From a virus, in the IMG/VR virus record IMGVR_UViG_3300009441_000916, positions 1 through 27,697 of that record: a DNA stretch of 27,697 bases; one strand, written 5' to 3'. The translations under genes were made by a program, and so were the position numbers. Positions 10,501 to 17,435 of this stretch are shown piece by piece. The notes under the pieces are model-generated. The model ran no database searches. It was not told the origin of the DNA and saw only the letters and a list, made by a program, of their open reading frames with translations. The stretch's first letter is position 1; each line of letters opens with the position of its first letter.

Positions 10501-10578
10501 TAGAACTCTATGAAATTTTTTACTTTCATTAAAGTCATCAAAGTAGGGCGATAAGTTAAAATCTGTTGGACTTGGCAT
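4522..10578 (-). CDS. Giant DUF4815-type virion structural protein (2018 aa)
   Basis: 2018 residues, the largest gene in the window. The N-terminus (MPSPTDFNLSPYFDDFNE, then FHRVLFRPAFAVQARELTQ) is the hallmark opening of DUF4815 proteins, which are large baseplate or fibre proteins of T4-like marine phages. A short helix-rich segment (about residues 30-60) is followed by a very long beta-rich Thr/Ser/Gly/Asn region with repeated GExVTGxTSxAT-like turns near residues 450-620. Near residue 1140 a conserved charged segment (RRYTMRDIGNLENRIENMEYY) forms the usual coiled-coil hinge of these proteins. AGGAG lies nine bases before the ATG. It directly follows gp8 in the late operon, consistent with attachment to the baseplate periphery. 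Its exact place, long-fibre base or host-contacting arm, is not known. Confidence 0.88.
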   Translation of the reverse strand: MPSPTDFNLSPYFDDFNESKKFHRVLFRPAFAVQARELTQSQTQLQNQVERVSDHLFEKGAMVIPGEIGYDLNYSSVKLSAKSNSTLADYKDIILTGATSGVVAKCVGVAIADGTDADTLFVKYTKTGTDNTSTSFTDTEILNCTINSLAATATVASTHKGCAAEVQAGVYYINGYHVEVSAQTVILDKYTNTPSYRVGLLVTESFVTPNTDSSLNDNAQGTSNQNAPGAHRFKILLTLTKLSLSSTADANFVELLRLKNGIIQNQVRTTQYAVIEDTFARRTFDESGDYALRDFDLDLREHLISGNNRGIYTSGAGGKETKIAVGMGPGKAYVRGYELETIGTTFVDIDKTREFDSENNFKTRFNLGNYLNVTNTYGAPDVGFVSGDSESFKNVTLYKTATAVRGTPNVGAESSINIIGRAKTRGFEYSSGTATNNIFPHLGSASAIHKHYLFDIEMFNHLNILTAQSFTSGEIVTGSTSGATGVVQSTSTTETAPITNLTAANPSLCQFTSTHNLKDGQQITIAGATSWAIDSVVTAGGTFTVRVLNTTDVQLYKLDGTTTVNCTTTGTGGNATHGVVIVSNVQGGFVAGETITGGTSSNTAILQTNILGRQAATSFGPSDIKQVAMAGSPTYTSDVVRDNVNLTGTISVAGAGKIISGFGTRFTDELKIGDKITYTTNTPLEETNEVAYIISDTSFAVTLGAGADVLKSPFTRGRGAIKDSNKNVSIFKMPTETVKTLKTTVNSGITDTNFAVRRHFTATLSSNGDASITAGTNETFSGLVEKDFSVSIMTTGAGPSGTIGDILSVSGTNHLSAAIFTLGGSPTGKTLTLNFGTNYQGHKVKILATVNRNVAGSKTKTLNSSQTVQISTQATVESGIIGLSKADVYTLDSVKMSADFSTNAIAGDTDITNRFTLDTGQRDNYYDIGRIKKITGALTPTGRLLVTFSYFSHGSGDYFDVDSYSGIVDYENIPTYISDTTGQSFVLRDCLDFRPRVDDASTIDSGTVDRSYDGTGASTVDVIKFATDITSDFEYYLPRIDKIFLDKEGNFKVSNGASALEPQVPKTLDGAMHLYTLELPSYVISLNDIVIKKADNRRYTMRDIGNLENRIENMEYYTQLSLLETQAQNLQIQDANGFDRFKNGIIVDNFSGHNIGDVGNQDYKSSIDMAKGELRPMFNEDAVQLIEADDDGTAIVASDRTSGSYQKTGDCLTLPFSETALITQPFASKSVNVNPFDVFTWSGTVDLTPPSDEWKETERRPELVINNVGGFDTLVSGIPNNGLNGVEIGTVWNDWQDFWSGSTRDVSSRDVGSGQSGRRRWVASEIETAQTVQQTRTGLRQQLVPQVVRNSIGDRIVNVAFVPFVRSRTITFSGTRMKPNTKVYPYFDSVNVSTYCTPNGGSLGGNIVSDANGACSGTFAIPDPTVDANPRWRTGQRVFRLTSSSSNDTSIDVETSAEADYVARGILETVQNTIISTREARIERQGTTENRSITRSSTRRSERTVGWVDPLAQTFMIDDVGGVFLTSVDLFFGTKDTTIPVTVQIREVVNGYPGSTILPFSETTLNPSSVNTSADATTATTFNFASPVYVQENVEYCFVIMANSNAYTAFVGRLGETVLGSDRTISQQPYAGVMFKSQNGSTWTAEQNEDVKFTMKRAEFTQSIGRITLVNDVLPSRKLKNNPIRTTNASDIVRVYHQNHGMHGTSNNVTVSGVPAGTYNGLAHSSINGTYTSISNITLDSYDIQIPGSTNATTSGDIGSNAVYATQNRLYDVINLNLSTMSLPGTSMSYKLRPTTGQSIHGSESEFITVSVANAGSIIANDNIYCTSPKMVASAINETNEMSGVKSLFVNIEMETTNTKVSPVIDLQRVSAYTIQNRLNNPTTGNTPDFVDDTAPVGSSTAGIYLTRPIVLENNSTSLDIRLSANIRSSSQVKLYYRISGGAETRKIEDINWTPFNSDGSEDTIIAPAENDSTFREYKYSVSGLTDFTSFQTKIVMKGSISSYPPKVKDMRGIALAI

Positions 10579-10587
10579 TTATCTCTC

Positions 10588-12048
10588 CTAAAATTCTATA
10601 ATCAGTTTGATATTCTCGGTTTGGTCAGCAGCTCTAGTAATTGGCGCTCTATTCTCAACATAAACTATTTCACCAGAACCGTGGTCAATTTCCGAACTAG
10701 AATATCCGTTTGAAAATGTTTGACTATTAACTGTACCTGTTGTCGTTGCAGGTGTTAAAGTTGCTGATGTATTCGCACCAGTAATAATATTTGTGCCGCT
10801 AAATGCTGTTTGATTACCGTTAGTATCTACTCCCTCATCATTGTGTCTTGTTTGAATATAATATAGAATTTTATTTGTTGGATCCCACTCTACTACTTTA
10901 CCAACTGCACCTGTGCTTGCTTGTGAAATTTTTTCATCAACTGAAAATGTTAAAGCACTAGTTGAACCAACAGCAGCACTTGTTGCTCTTAACGTAGAAC
11001 TTGTTGCTGCCGAACCTCCTGATTTCGGGTCTCTTATTAAACATACTTTTCTAAAATCGTTTGCAACAGTTATGTCACCTGAATTTGCTGATTCTGTTCC
11101 TTCTAAACTTGTATTCAACATAACAAAAAATCCACCTAAATCTTGTACTGCATTAAATCCGTGTCCACCTTTTGGTTCAATTATACAATCTAATTCTGTA
11201 GTAATTAATGCAACACCACCAGCAGCATTTATATCTGCAAGTTTAATATATGCGTAAGTATATCCTGTTCCTGGAGTAGTTACGGTTACCGCTGTAACTG
11301 CACCTGAAGCAATGGTTACTGAACAAACTCCACTTGATCCATCTCCTCGTATTGCAATACCTGTATGTGTTCCGTCTGTACCAGCAGAACCTGCTGTTTT
11401 AATTTTTATTATGTTAATTGCACCATCTACAGCAGCAGCACTAACTGTTCCGTTTGTAGAAACTGCCATAAAATCTACTGATAAAAAATCTGCTTGTTGA
11501 GCAGCAGTTAAAGTGTAAATATATTTCCACTTGTATCCATCAGCAGTTGCTAATATTGTTGTTGATGTTCCTGTAGGTTCTACAGTTGAAGTACCACCGT
11601 TATTATTATCTAAACATTTATATACGTTTCTAGCAGCAGTTAAAACATAGAAAGTTGCGTCATATAAAGTAGCAGCACCACTTGTTGAAGTTTGTGCTGT
11701 TGTTCCGCCTGTAATGTATTCTCCATAATCGTGTCTGTAATAATCATATACAGTAGCAGTCGTCCAATTTCTTCTAGGAATTGCAAATCCAGCATTTGTA
11801 CTTGCAACTTTTTTACAAGCAAGCAAGTCATCATATGTAAAATTTTGTGTATTTTCGTTGTCTATAGGAGTCACAGGTAATGCGTCTGTTCCTTCATTAT
11901 TTGTTCTTCCATCACCTCTTGTAGAAGTAGCAAATGGTTGAGGTCTTCCTATACCTAAATAGAAAGTATTTCCTGACGCTTCAGAAAACGCTTCTTGGAA
12001 TTGTTCCGAGTTGTGTATTCTGAATTTATTTGTTATAATTGCTGGCAT
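10588..12048 (-). CDS. 8: Baseplate wedge protein gp8 homologue
   Basis: 486 residues against 334 for T4 gp8. Landmarks match T4 gp8 from memory: an N-terminal ITNKFRIHN (T4 VTSKFR), FYLGIGRPQPF (T4 ITFGRSEPW), the IPRRNW motif near residue 90 (T4 VIPRRDW), YKCLDN, and GYKWKYIYTL (T4 GYVWEYLFEI). The C-terminus GSGEIVYVENRAPITR with ADQTENI parallels T4's EMIYMENRPPI and DQTEEI. The extra length is in the middle (about residues 200-400), a Gly/Thr/Ala-rich insertion with TPGTGYTYAYI-like text. gp8 is a dimeric wedge component that binds gp7 and gp10 in T4. The start is supported by AAGGA before the ATG and a TATAAATA late promoter just upstream. Downstream is the DUF4815 protein. Confidence 0.88.
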   Translation of the reverse strand: MPAIITNKFRIHNSEQFQEAFSEASGNTFYLGIGRPQPFATSTRGDGRTNNEGTDALPVTPIDNENTQNFTYDDLLACKKVASTNAGFAIPRRNWTTATVYDYYRHDYGEYITGGTTAQTSTSGAATLYDATFYVLTAARNVYKCLDNNNGGTSTVEPTGTSTTILATADGYKWKYIYTLTAAQQADFLSVDFMAVSTNGTVSAAAVDGAINIIKIKTAGSAGTDGTHTGIAIRGDGSSGVCSVTIASGAVTAVTVTTPGTGYTYAYIKLADINAAGGVALITTELDCIIEPKGGHGFNAVQDLGGFFVMLNTSLEGTESANSGDITVANDFRKVCLIRDPKSGGSAATSSTLRATSAAVGSTSALTFSVDEKISQASTGAVGKVVEWDPTNKILYYIQTRHNDEGVDTNGNQTAFSGTNIITGANTSATLTPATTTGTVNSQTFSNGYSSSEIDHGSGEIVYVENRAPITRAADQTENIKLIIEF

Positions 12049-12066
12049 TCTTATTTCCTTTATCTA

Positions 12067-12074
12067 TATTTATA
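12067..12074 (-). promoter_or_regulatory. T4-like late promoter before gp8
   Basis: Perfect TATAAATA on the minus strand in the 38-base gap between the LamG fibre gene and gp8. The A+T-only leader after it contains AAGGAAAT, giving a normal ribosome binding site before the gp8 ATG at 12048. There is no convincing -35, which fits a promoter used by a gp55-type late sigma factor. Confidence 0.72.
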
Positions 12075-12086
12075 CAAGTTTTCTAA

Positions 12087-13385
12087 TTAGTAATTAATTC
12101 CTATTCCGTGGAGTTGTGTTTCTTTAGTAGTATCTGTTTGATTAGCCCAAACAGCTTTGTAAATAACTCCTGTGCCACTTGTACAAGTGGTATCTCCTAA
12201 TCTTACTTGTTTAACACCAGTACTATAAACTGGATTAATAGTATCATAACTTGACGCTTCAGTCCAATTTGAACCATTATCACAACTGAAATATATCTTT
12301 AAATCCGTTCCAATAACTCCTGTACCAATACCATCTTTATAAAGCATTGTTCCAGCAACTTTTGTTTTAGCTACATCTACTGTATTAGCTGATTGAATTA
12401 ATGTTCCTGTTGCTGTTGATGTTGTACGTTCTTGTGGAGTAAAAGTTGTTCCATCAGGATATCTACAATTATTTGATATTCTCATTTCATCTAAATAACC
12501 GTTAAGAACACCATAACTATCAGTATAAGACCTTTTGCTTATCCATACATCACCACCTAAAGCACCAGTCATTAAATGATAACCAGAAGAACTTGGTACT
12601 GAAGCATATCCATCTTGTACACCATCTTTATAAAATCTTATTACATTTCCATCTCTAACTACTGCCATATGATACCAAGTACCTGTAGCCATAGCAGTAC
12701 TAGATTCAAAACTAAAGTCATCTGCTGTTGTTGTGCTATTTCTATGATAAACATTAAATTTTTGTTTCATTCCTGCACTAGGACTAATACCCCAATGCCA
12801 AGCACCACCAATATCTGTACTATTTGTTTTTGCTTGGTTGAATATATCATATCCGTGTGTGCCTGTATTAGTATTCATTTTTATCCAAGTTTCCATAGTC
12901 CAATCTCCTGTTCCCCAAATCCAATCATCACTATCTGGCATTGATAAAGAGTCATCTGAACCATCAAAGAAAGCAGAAGCAGTTCCGTATTTTTTATCAC
13001 CTGTATTTGTAGTAGGTTGATTACGTCTAGTTATTGTTCTATTGTGTGAAGAACTATCTGTAAATACTGTTCCAGCATTAGCACCATTATAATGCATTAA
13101 TGCTAAAGTATTAGCATCGCTTACAAATTCGTCAACTGCTGTTATAGCAGTTGTCATATGACCACTAACTCTATCACAATCAGTTTGTGTTCCTAGATTT
13201 GTGTCATCTGAAAAAGTATCTATAAAAGTATTCGGCAAATTGAAAGCTGCTGAAGATTCGTTTGTTGCTTCTCTTAAAGCCAAAGCTGTTACGTCATCTT
13301 TAACTGATTGCACACTTGCACCTAAAGTTATAGGGTTGCCATCTGCATTTACATTGTTAGCTCTATTTCTTGTTCTAATTCCCAT
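12087..13385 (-). CDS. LamG/concanavalin-A-like domain tail fibre protein
   Basis: 432 residues. Residues ~92-325 form a LamG_3-type jelly-roll. It opens with LALMHYNG and a D-S-S-S-H motif, continues with ASAFFDGSDDSLSMPDSDDW and WTMETWIKM, the strand GTWYHMAVVRDGNVIRFYKDG, and ends with LNGYLDEMRISNNCRY. These phrases are classic for LamG repeats, which bind glycans or act as structural lectin domains. The N-terminal ~90 residues (MGIRTRNRAN...) probably dock it to the baseplate. The C-terminal ~100 residues contain a DNGSNWTEA-like beta region. AGGA lies seven bases before the ATG. It sits between two other fibre genes, so a role as receptor-binding lectin is plausible; ligand unknown. Confidence 0.82.
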   Translation of the reverse strand: MGIRTRNRANNVNADGNPITLGASVQSVKDDVTALALREATNESSAAFNLPNTFIDTFSDDTNLGTQTDCDRVSGHMTTAITAVDEFVSDANTLALMHYNGANAGTVFTDSSSHNRTITRRNQPTTNTGDKKYGTASAFFDGSDDSLSMPDSDDWIWGTGDWTMETWIKMNTNTGTHGYDIFNQAKTNSTDIGGAWHWGISPSAGMKQKFNVYHRNSTTTADDFSFESSTAMATGTWYHMAVVRDGNVIRFYKDGVQDGYASVPSSSGYHLMTGALGGDVWISKRSYTDSYGVLNGYLDEMRISNNCRYPDGTTFTPQERTTSTATGTLIQSANTVDVAKTKVAGTMLYKDGIGTGVIGTDLKIYFSCDNGSNWTEASSYDTINPVYSTGVKQVRLGDTTCTSGTGVIYKAVWANQTDTTKETQLHGIGINY

Positions 13386-13386
13386 T

Positions 13387-14781
13387 TTATGATCCTAAAT
13401 ATCTAAACACTATTTCTGCACTAGCGGCAGGTGCTGTTATGAAAGTTAATGTTGTTGAAGAAATTGTATAATCGTCTGTTGGTACTAAACAAATACCATT
13501 TACATAAACTAAAATATTATCTACAGTTCTGCTAGCAATAATTGTAAATCCTGTTGTTGAACCATCACCAACATTTGTTTTATCTGTTGTGAAAGGTGTA
13601 GCACTAGCGGCAGCAGTTGGTACAAATTTTGTAGTTGAAGAACTCCAAGCCAATACTTGTCCATCAGTAATTCCTACCATACTTATATTTGAAATATCAT
13701 CAGCACTAGAATTTTCTGTTAACATTTCAACCCAACCTGAAGAAGTTGCTACATAAGGTTTAAGTGTATCTTCTGCTAAAGCAGGTGAACCTGAATACGT
13801 AGTATAACTAGGAAACGCTGCTAAATTTGCGTGATTAAATCTTATTGCTGAATTTTGTCCACTAACTGTTATATAAGCAGAACCTATTAATGATAAACCA
13901 TTTATAGTTGAAGCAGTTGTTCCTAATGAAATTGCTGTAGAACCAATAGTAACTGAATTATTTGCTAAATTAGCATTTGTAATTCCAGCAGTACCACTTA
14001 ATTCTGAATTTGTAATTCCTGAAGCAGTTAATGTAATTGTATCACCACTTACAACTGAACTTATACCAGCACTACCAGTTATTTTTAAAACATCTCCTTG
14101 TTCTATGGAAGAAGTTGTTGATGTATCATCTGCAATATTGAATAAAGAACCTGTAATTGTAGGAGTTGTAAGAGTTTTATTTGTAAGGGTTTGAAAACCT
14201 GATAATGATACTACATCACCTGATGGTGTAGTAATATGTGGACTTGTTAATGTTTTATTTGTTAAAGTTTGTGTTCCAGATTTAGTTACTACATCACCGG
14301 TTGGTGTGTTAATTTCTGGACTTGTTAAAATTTTATCTGTAAGAGTTTGAGCACCAGTTAATGTTACTACATCACCTGTTGGTGTGTTAATAACTGGACT
14401 AGTTAAAGTTTTACTTGTAAGAGTTTCTGTACCAGCAATTGTCGCAAAATTATCATCTGATAAAGCAGTATTAAATAGTGCTGTAGTACCTGTAATAGTA
14501 TTAGTTGCTAAATCAATTGATTTATTTGTTAATGTATCTGTTGATGTTTCTGTAAGAACTGTAGAGTCAATATCAAAAGTTACAGTATTACCAACTAAAG
14601 TTGTATCAATTCCAGTACCACCTGCTAAAAGACGTAATCTATTCAGGTCTATAGTAGAACCATCACCTATAGCAGTATAAATTTCATTAAAGTTATCATT
14701 TACAATACCACCACCAACACGTAGATTACTACCTGTTCCGTCATTTGCTGCTGAGCCTATATCTATTGATTTTTTTGTCAT
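13387..14781 (-). CDS. Tail fibre protein with TLTNKTLTSP repeats
   Basis: 464 residues. The N-terminus has the common fibre opening DIGSAANDGTGSNLRVGG followed by VNDNFNEIYTAIGDG, an attachment segment seen in many phage fibres. Residues ~120-212 hold three full 26-residue repeats and one partial (TLTNKTLTSP-x-I-x-TP-x-GDVV), a known fibre-shaft motif. A diverged copy occurs near residue 83. The rest is Ser/Thr/Gly-rich beta sequence, and the last ~70 residues (starting near DKTNVGDGSTTGF and ending in VFRYLG) resemble a small C-terminal beta domain found at the tip of marine phage fibres. AAGGAA precedes the ATG, and a TATAAATA late promoter lies 21 bases further up. It is likely trimeric. 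Confidence 0.82.
   Translation of the reverse strand: MTKKSIDIGSAANDGTGSNLRVGGGIVNDNFNEIYTAIGDGSTIDLNRLRLLAGGTGIDTTLVGNTVTFDIDSTVLTETSTDTLTNKSIDLATNTITGTTALFNTALSDDNFATIAGTETLTSKTLTSPVINTPTGDVVTLTGAQTLTDKILTSPEINTPTGDVVTKSGTQTLTNKTLTSPHITTPSGDVVSLSGFQTLTNKTLTTPTITGSLFNIADDTSTTSSIEQGDVLKITGSAGISSVVSGDTITLTASGITNSELSGTAGITNANLANNSVTIGSTAISLGTTASTINGLSLIGSAYITVSGQNSAIRFNHANLAAFPSYTTYSGSPALAEDTLKPYVATSSGWVEMLTENSSADDISNISMVGITDGQVLAWSSSTTKFVPTAAASATPFTTDKTNVGDGSTTGFTIIASRTVDNILVYVNGICLVPTDDYTISSTTLTFITAPAASAEIVFRYLGS
14146..14424 (-). repeat. Intragenic 78-bp tandem repeats in fibre gene
   Basis: Three complete copies and one partial copy of a 78-base unit (26 codons) encode TLTxKTLTSPxIxTPxGDVV followed by a variable 4-6 residue linker ending in Q. 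Copies differ at the DNA level mostly at third positions and in the linker, so they are diverged rather than recent duplicates. Copy number could change by recombination and alter fibre length. Confidence 0.8.
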
Positions 14782-14802
14782 TTATTCCTTAAATTACTTT
14801 AC

Positions 14803-14810
14803 TATTTATA
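14803..14810 (-). promoter_or_regulatory. T4-like late promoter before the repeat fibre gene
   Basis: Perfect TATAAATA on the minus strand in the 35-base gap after the gp7-position gene. Its predicted transcript would carry AAGGAA just before the ATG at 14781. It implies that the fibre genes can be transcribed separately from the wedge genes. Confidence 0.72.
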
Positions 14811-14816
14811 ATGATA

Positions 14817-17429
14817 TTACGGTGTTGTATCATCAAAAGTTGGACCAGTTTGAGAAAAATTAGTTACTGTATTACTAAACTCATTATTACTATAAGTTAA
14901 GAATGAAGGAAAAGCAAGATTCATCTTAACTTTCTGTCCTTCAGGATGAGAAGACATTAAGAAAACTCCACCTTGACCATCTAAACTAGTTCTTGTTCCA
15001 AATACTTTTAAATTATTTAATTGTTCAAACGTATGTCCTGTACCACCAACCGAAGTATTAAATATAGTATTTGCATACTTATTAAGTGTTCCCCATTTTG
15101 GTCCAGCATATGCGTAACCAGCTTTAACAAATTGACCACCTATTGTTGCCCTTTTTCTACTTAAATAATCTATCTCTAAACCTGGTCTTATTAAAGTTAT
15201 ATCTCTTTGATTTGCTTCAAAATGTTCATTTGTATTATGGTCTAAATCAATAGCTCCAGCTTCGTGAGCTTTTGGTCTTAAAGATGTTCCATCATCTATC
15301 GTTCCTAATCTTCTACCAAATATCACCGAGAATAAAGTGTTAAGAATTGCAATTAATGGTATTTCAACTTCCGTTCTACCAGAAACAGCACCAACTAATG
15401 GTAATGATCCTCTAACATCTAATCTTGAAGTAATATCTACTTGACCTGTAAAATAGAATCCTGCTGTATGCATTGTCTTTTTAAATGCATCCCGCCATAC
15501 TGAAATTGAACTAGCAACTTTTAATACATAAGAAAAATCTTGATAATATCTACTGTCTTGTACTTTCATTGTTACTTCAGAAATTTTACCATCTTCATTA
15601 ATAAATTTTCCATCTGTATCTGCAATTGAAACTACATTGACATTTGCTGTTGCAACATCAATTTTACTAATAGTTCCTGACCCACCTGAATCTGCTGATA
15701 ATACTTGACCTTCTGTAAATGCACCTGTAATATTTTTTATTCTTAATACATTTGTAGAAGTGTTATATGAAACAATAGTTCCTGACCCACCTGAAACTGT
15801 ACAAGATAACCCTACTGTAAATAGACCAGTAACACCTGTTAATACACAACTGTTATAAAATTCTAATATTGGAGGACTAGGAGCGTCTTGATATTTTTTA
15901 CCTAACTCAATTGTTTTTAATGCAACAATTCTTCCAATTTCATCACCCCACGCATTTACACTTCCATTTGCACCAAGTGTTGATGTTATAGTTACACTTG
16001 GTAATGAAGTATATCCTGTTCCATTATAAATTAAAAATATTTTTTCAATTGTTCCTGCACCTGTACTTTTTTCTTGCATAATACTATTACCAAAATATTG
16101 GTCGCCTGCCATAGTACCTTCTTCTAAAACTATTTGGTCTTCTACACCTGTAGCGTCATCTTTACTATTGTTTTGGTCTACAATACCACCATTAACAACT
16201 CTTACAAAACCACTTGCATTTAATCCACCTGTACCAGTATTATCAAATACTAATTTATCACCGACTTCATAATTTGATCCTTTATTATTAATTACAACAT
16301 CTGTAATTCCACCAGAACCAACTTCATCAATATTAAATATAGCACCTATACCACCTGCAACAACTTTAATTGTATCAGAAGTTTCATTTAATGCACCATC
16401 ATTTGTAAGTATTTTTGTTCCTGGAATACCAGTTATAGTTGCTTTAATATACCAATCGTCTTCGTCTGAAGCAGAACCTTGTATTGACTCACCAATTGTA
16501 AATGTTCCTTGAATAGAATCACTATTTAAAATAAATTCTGTAACTGTATCTGAACCTATTTGAAAATTGGTAACATTTTCAACAACTGCATAGGCTTTAC
16601 TATCTGCACCTGTAATTGTTCTTCCAACTAATTCTGTTGTATCGCCAATATCAGCAATCACTCTTAAAACTTTTAATGTATCATACTTACCATCTGATAT
16701 TCTTAATATTTGTTCTCTTGGATAAAAGGTTTGTGATTCTTCATTGAATAATATTCTAAAAAATATTTCGTGTCCTCTATTCGTTCCTTTTGAACGATAA
16801 AGTGATTTAACATTTTTTATAAGACTTCTTTTATTAACATTGTTTGCTAATGTATCTGGTAATGTTGCAAGAAACTCATCTCTAAAATTTGATAAGAAAT
16901 TACTTATTACACCGTCTGGGTCTCTAAAGTTAACTAGGTCGGCAATATTATTTACTGGATTAGGTTTATAATTATCTATTGTTGCATATGCATTTGAACT
17001 ACCACCTACAACTATTTCACCTGTTATAAATTTATCTTGAGCAGATATGAATAAACGTCCAGTATCTAAATCTTCTGTTAGTACAACAGCAGTTGCATTA
17101 GAAGTTTGTCCTGTAACTGTTTCACCTCTTTCAAATTTTCCATATTCAGTACCAGAAAAAGTTTCAAAAATAACTTTATCACCTGCGTCAAGTGATGTTC
17201 TTGCACTACCTTTAGCACTTGCGTTTAGTACTAAATTATTTGCTTGTGCTGTTTCTGTTTCTAATAAGATACCTTCTGTAGATTTAACAGAAGTTACTGA
17301 TAATTCAGAAGACTCTAATAATTGATAATAGACTTTAAGAAATTCAGCAAACTTTGGATGGTCAGTAACTACAAATTCAGGTAGTTGACCAGAAAGTATT
17401 GTTGAAATTTTATCATTAAACTTTGCCAT
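14817..17429 (-). CDS. Large baseplate structural protein at the gp7 position
   Basis: 870 residues. The N-terminus (MAKFNDKISTILSGQLPEFV, then HPKFAEFLKVYYQLLE) is a recurrent opening of T4-like marine phage baseplate proteins that follow gp6. After it come short beta motifs of the form GExVTGxTSNATAVV (near residues 100 and 140). Next is a helical segment (FRDEFLATLPDTLANNVN and NVKSLYRSKGTNRGHEIFF), then repeated beta domains with GGTGxxSxPxV turns. In T4 the gene between gp6 and gp8 is gp7 (1032 residues), the wedge protein that joins gp6 to gp10. I infer the equivalent from position and size, not from residue-level homology that I can see. The gene starts six bases after gp6 ends, in the same leftward operon. 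Confidence 0.66.
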   Translation of the reverse strand: MAKFNDKISTILSGQLPEFVVTDHPKFAEFLKVYYQLLESSELSVTSVKSTEGILLETETAQANNLVLNASAKGSARTSLDAGDKVIFETFSGTEYGKFERGETVTGQTSNATAVVLTEDLDTGRLFISAQDKFITGEIVVGGSSNAYATIDNYKPNPVNNIADLVNFRDPDGVISNFLSNFRDEFLATLPDTLANNVNKRSLIKNVKSLYRSKGTNRGHEIFFRILFNEESQTFYPREQILRISDGKYDTLKVLRVIADIGDTTELVGRTITGADSKAYAVVENVTNFQIGSDTVTEFILNSDSIQGTFTIGESIQGSASDEDDWYIKATITGIPGTKILTNDGALNETSDTIKVVAGGIGAIFNIDEVGSGGITDVVINNKGSNYEVGDKLVFDNTGTGGLNASGFVRVVNGGIVDQNNSKDDATGVEDQIVLEEGTMAGDQYFGNSIMQEKSTGAGTIEKIFLIYNGTGYTSLPSVTITSTLGANGSVNAWGDEIGRIVALKTIELGKKYQDAPSPPILEFYNSCVLTGVTGLFTVGLSCTVSGGSGTIVSYNTSTNVLRIKNITGAFTEGQVLSADSGGSGTISKIDVATANVNVVSIADTDGKFINEDGKISEVTMKVQDSRYYQDFSYVLKVASSISVWRDAFKKTMHTAGFYFTGQVDITSRLDVRGSLPLVGAVSGRTEVEIPLIAILNTLFSVIFGRRLGTIDDGTSLRPKAHEAGAIDLDHNTNEHFEANQRDITLIRPGLEIDYLSRKRATIGGQFVKAGYAYAGPKWGTLNKYANTIFNTSVGGTGHTFEQLNNLKVFGTRTSLDGQGGVFLMSSHPEGQKVKMNLAFPSFLTYSNNEFSNTVTNFSQTGPTFDDTTP

Positions 17430-17435
17430 TTGTCA

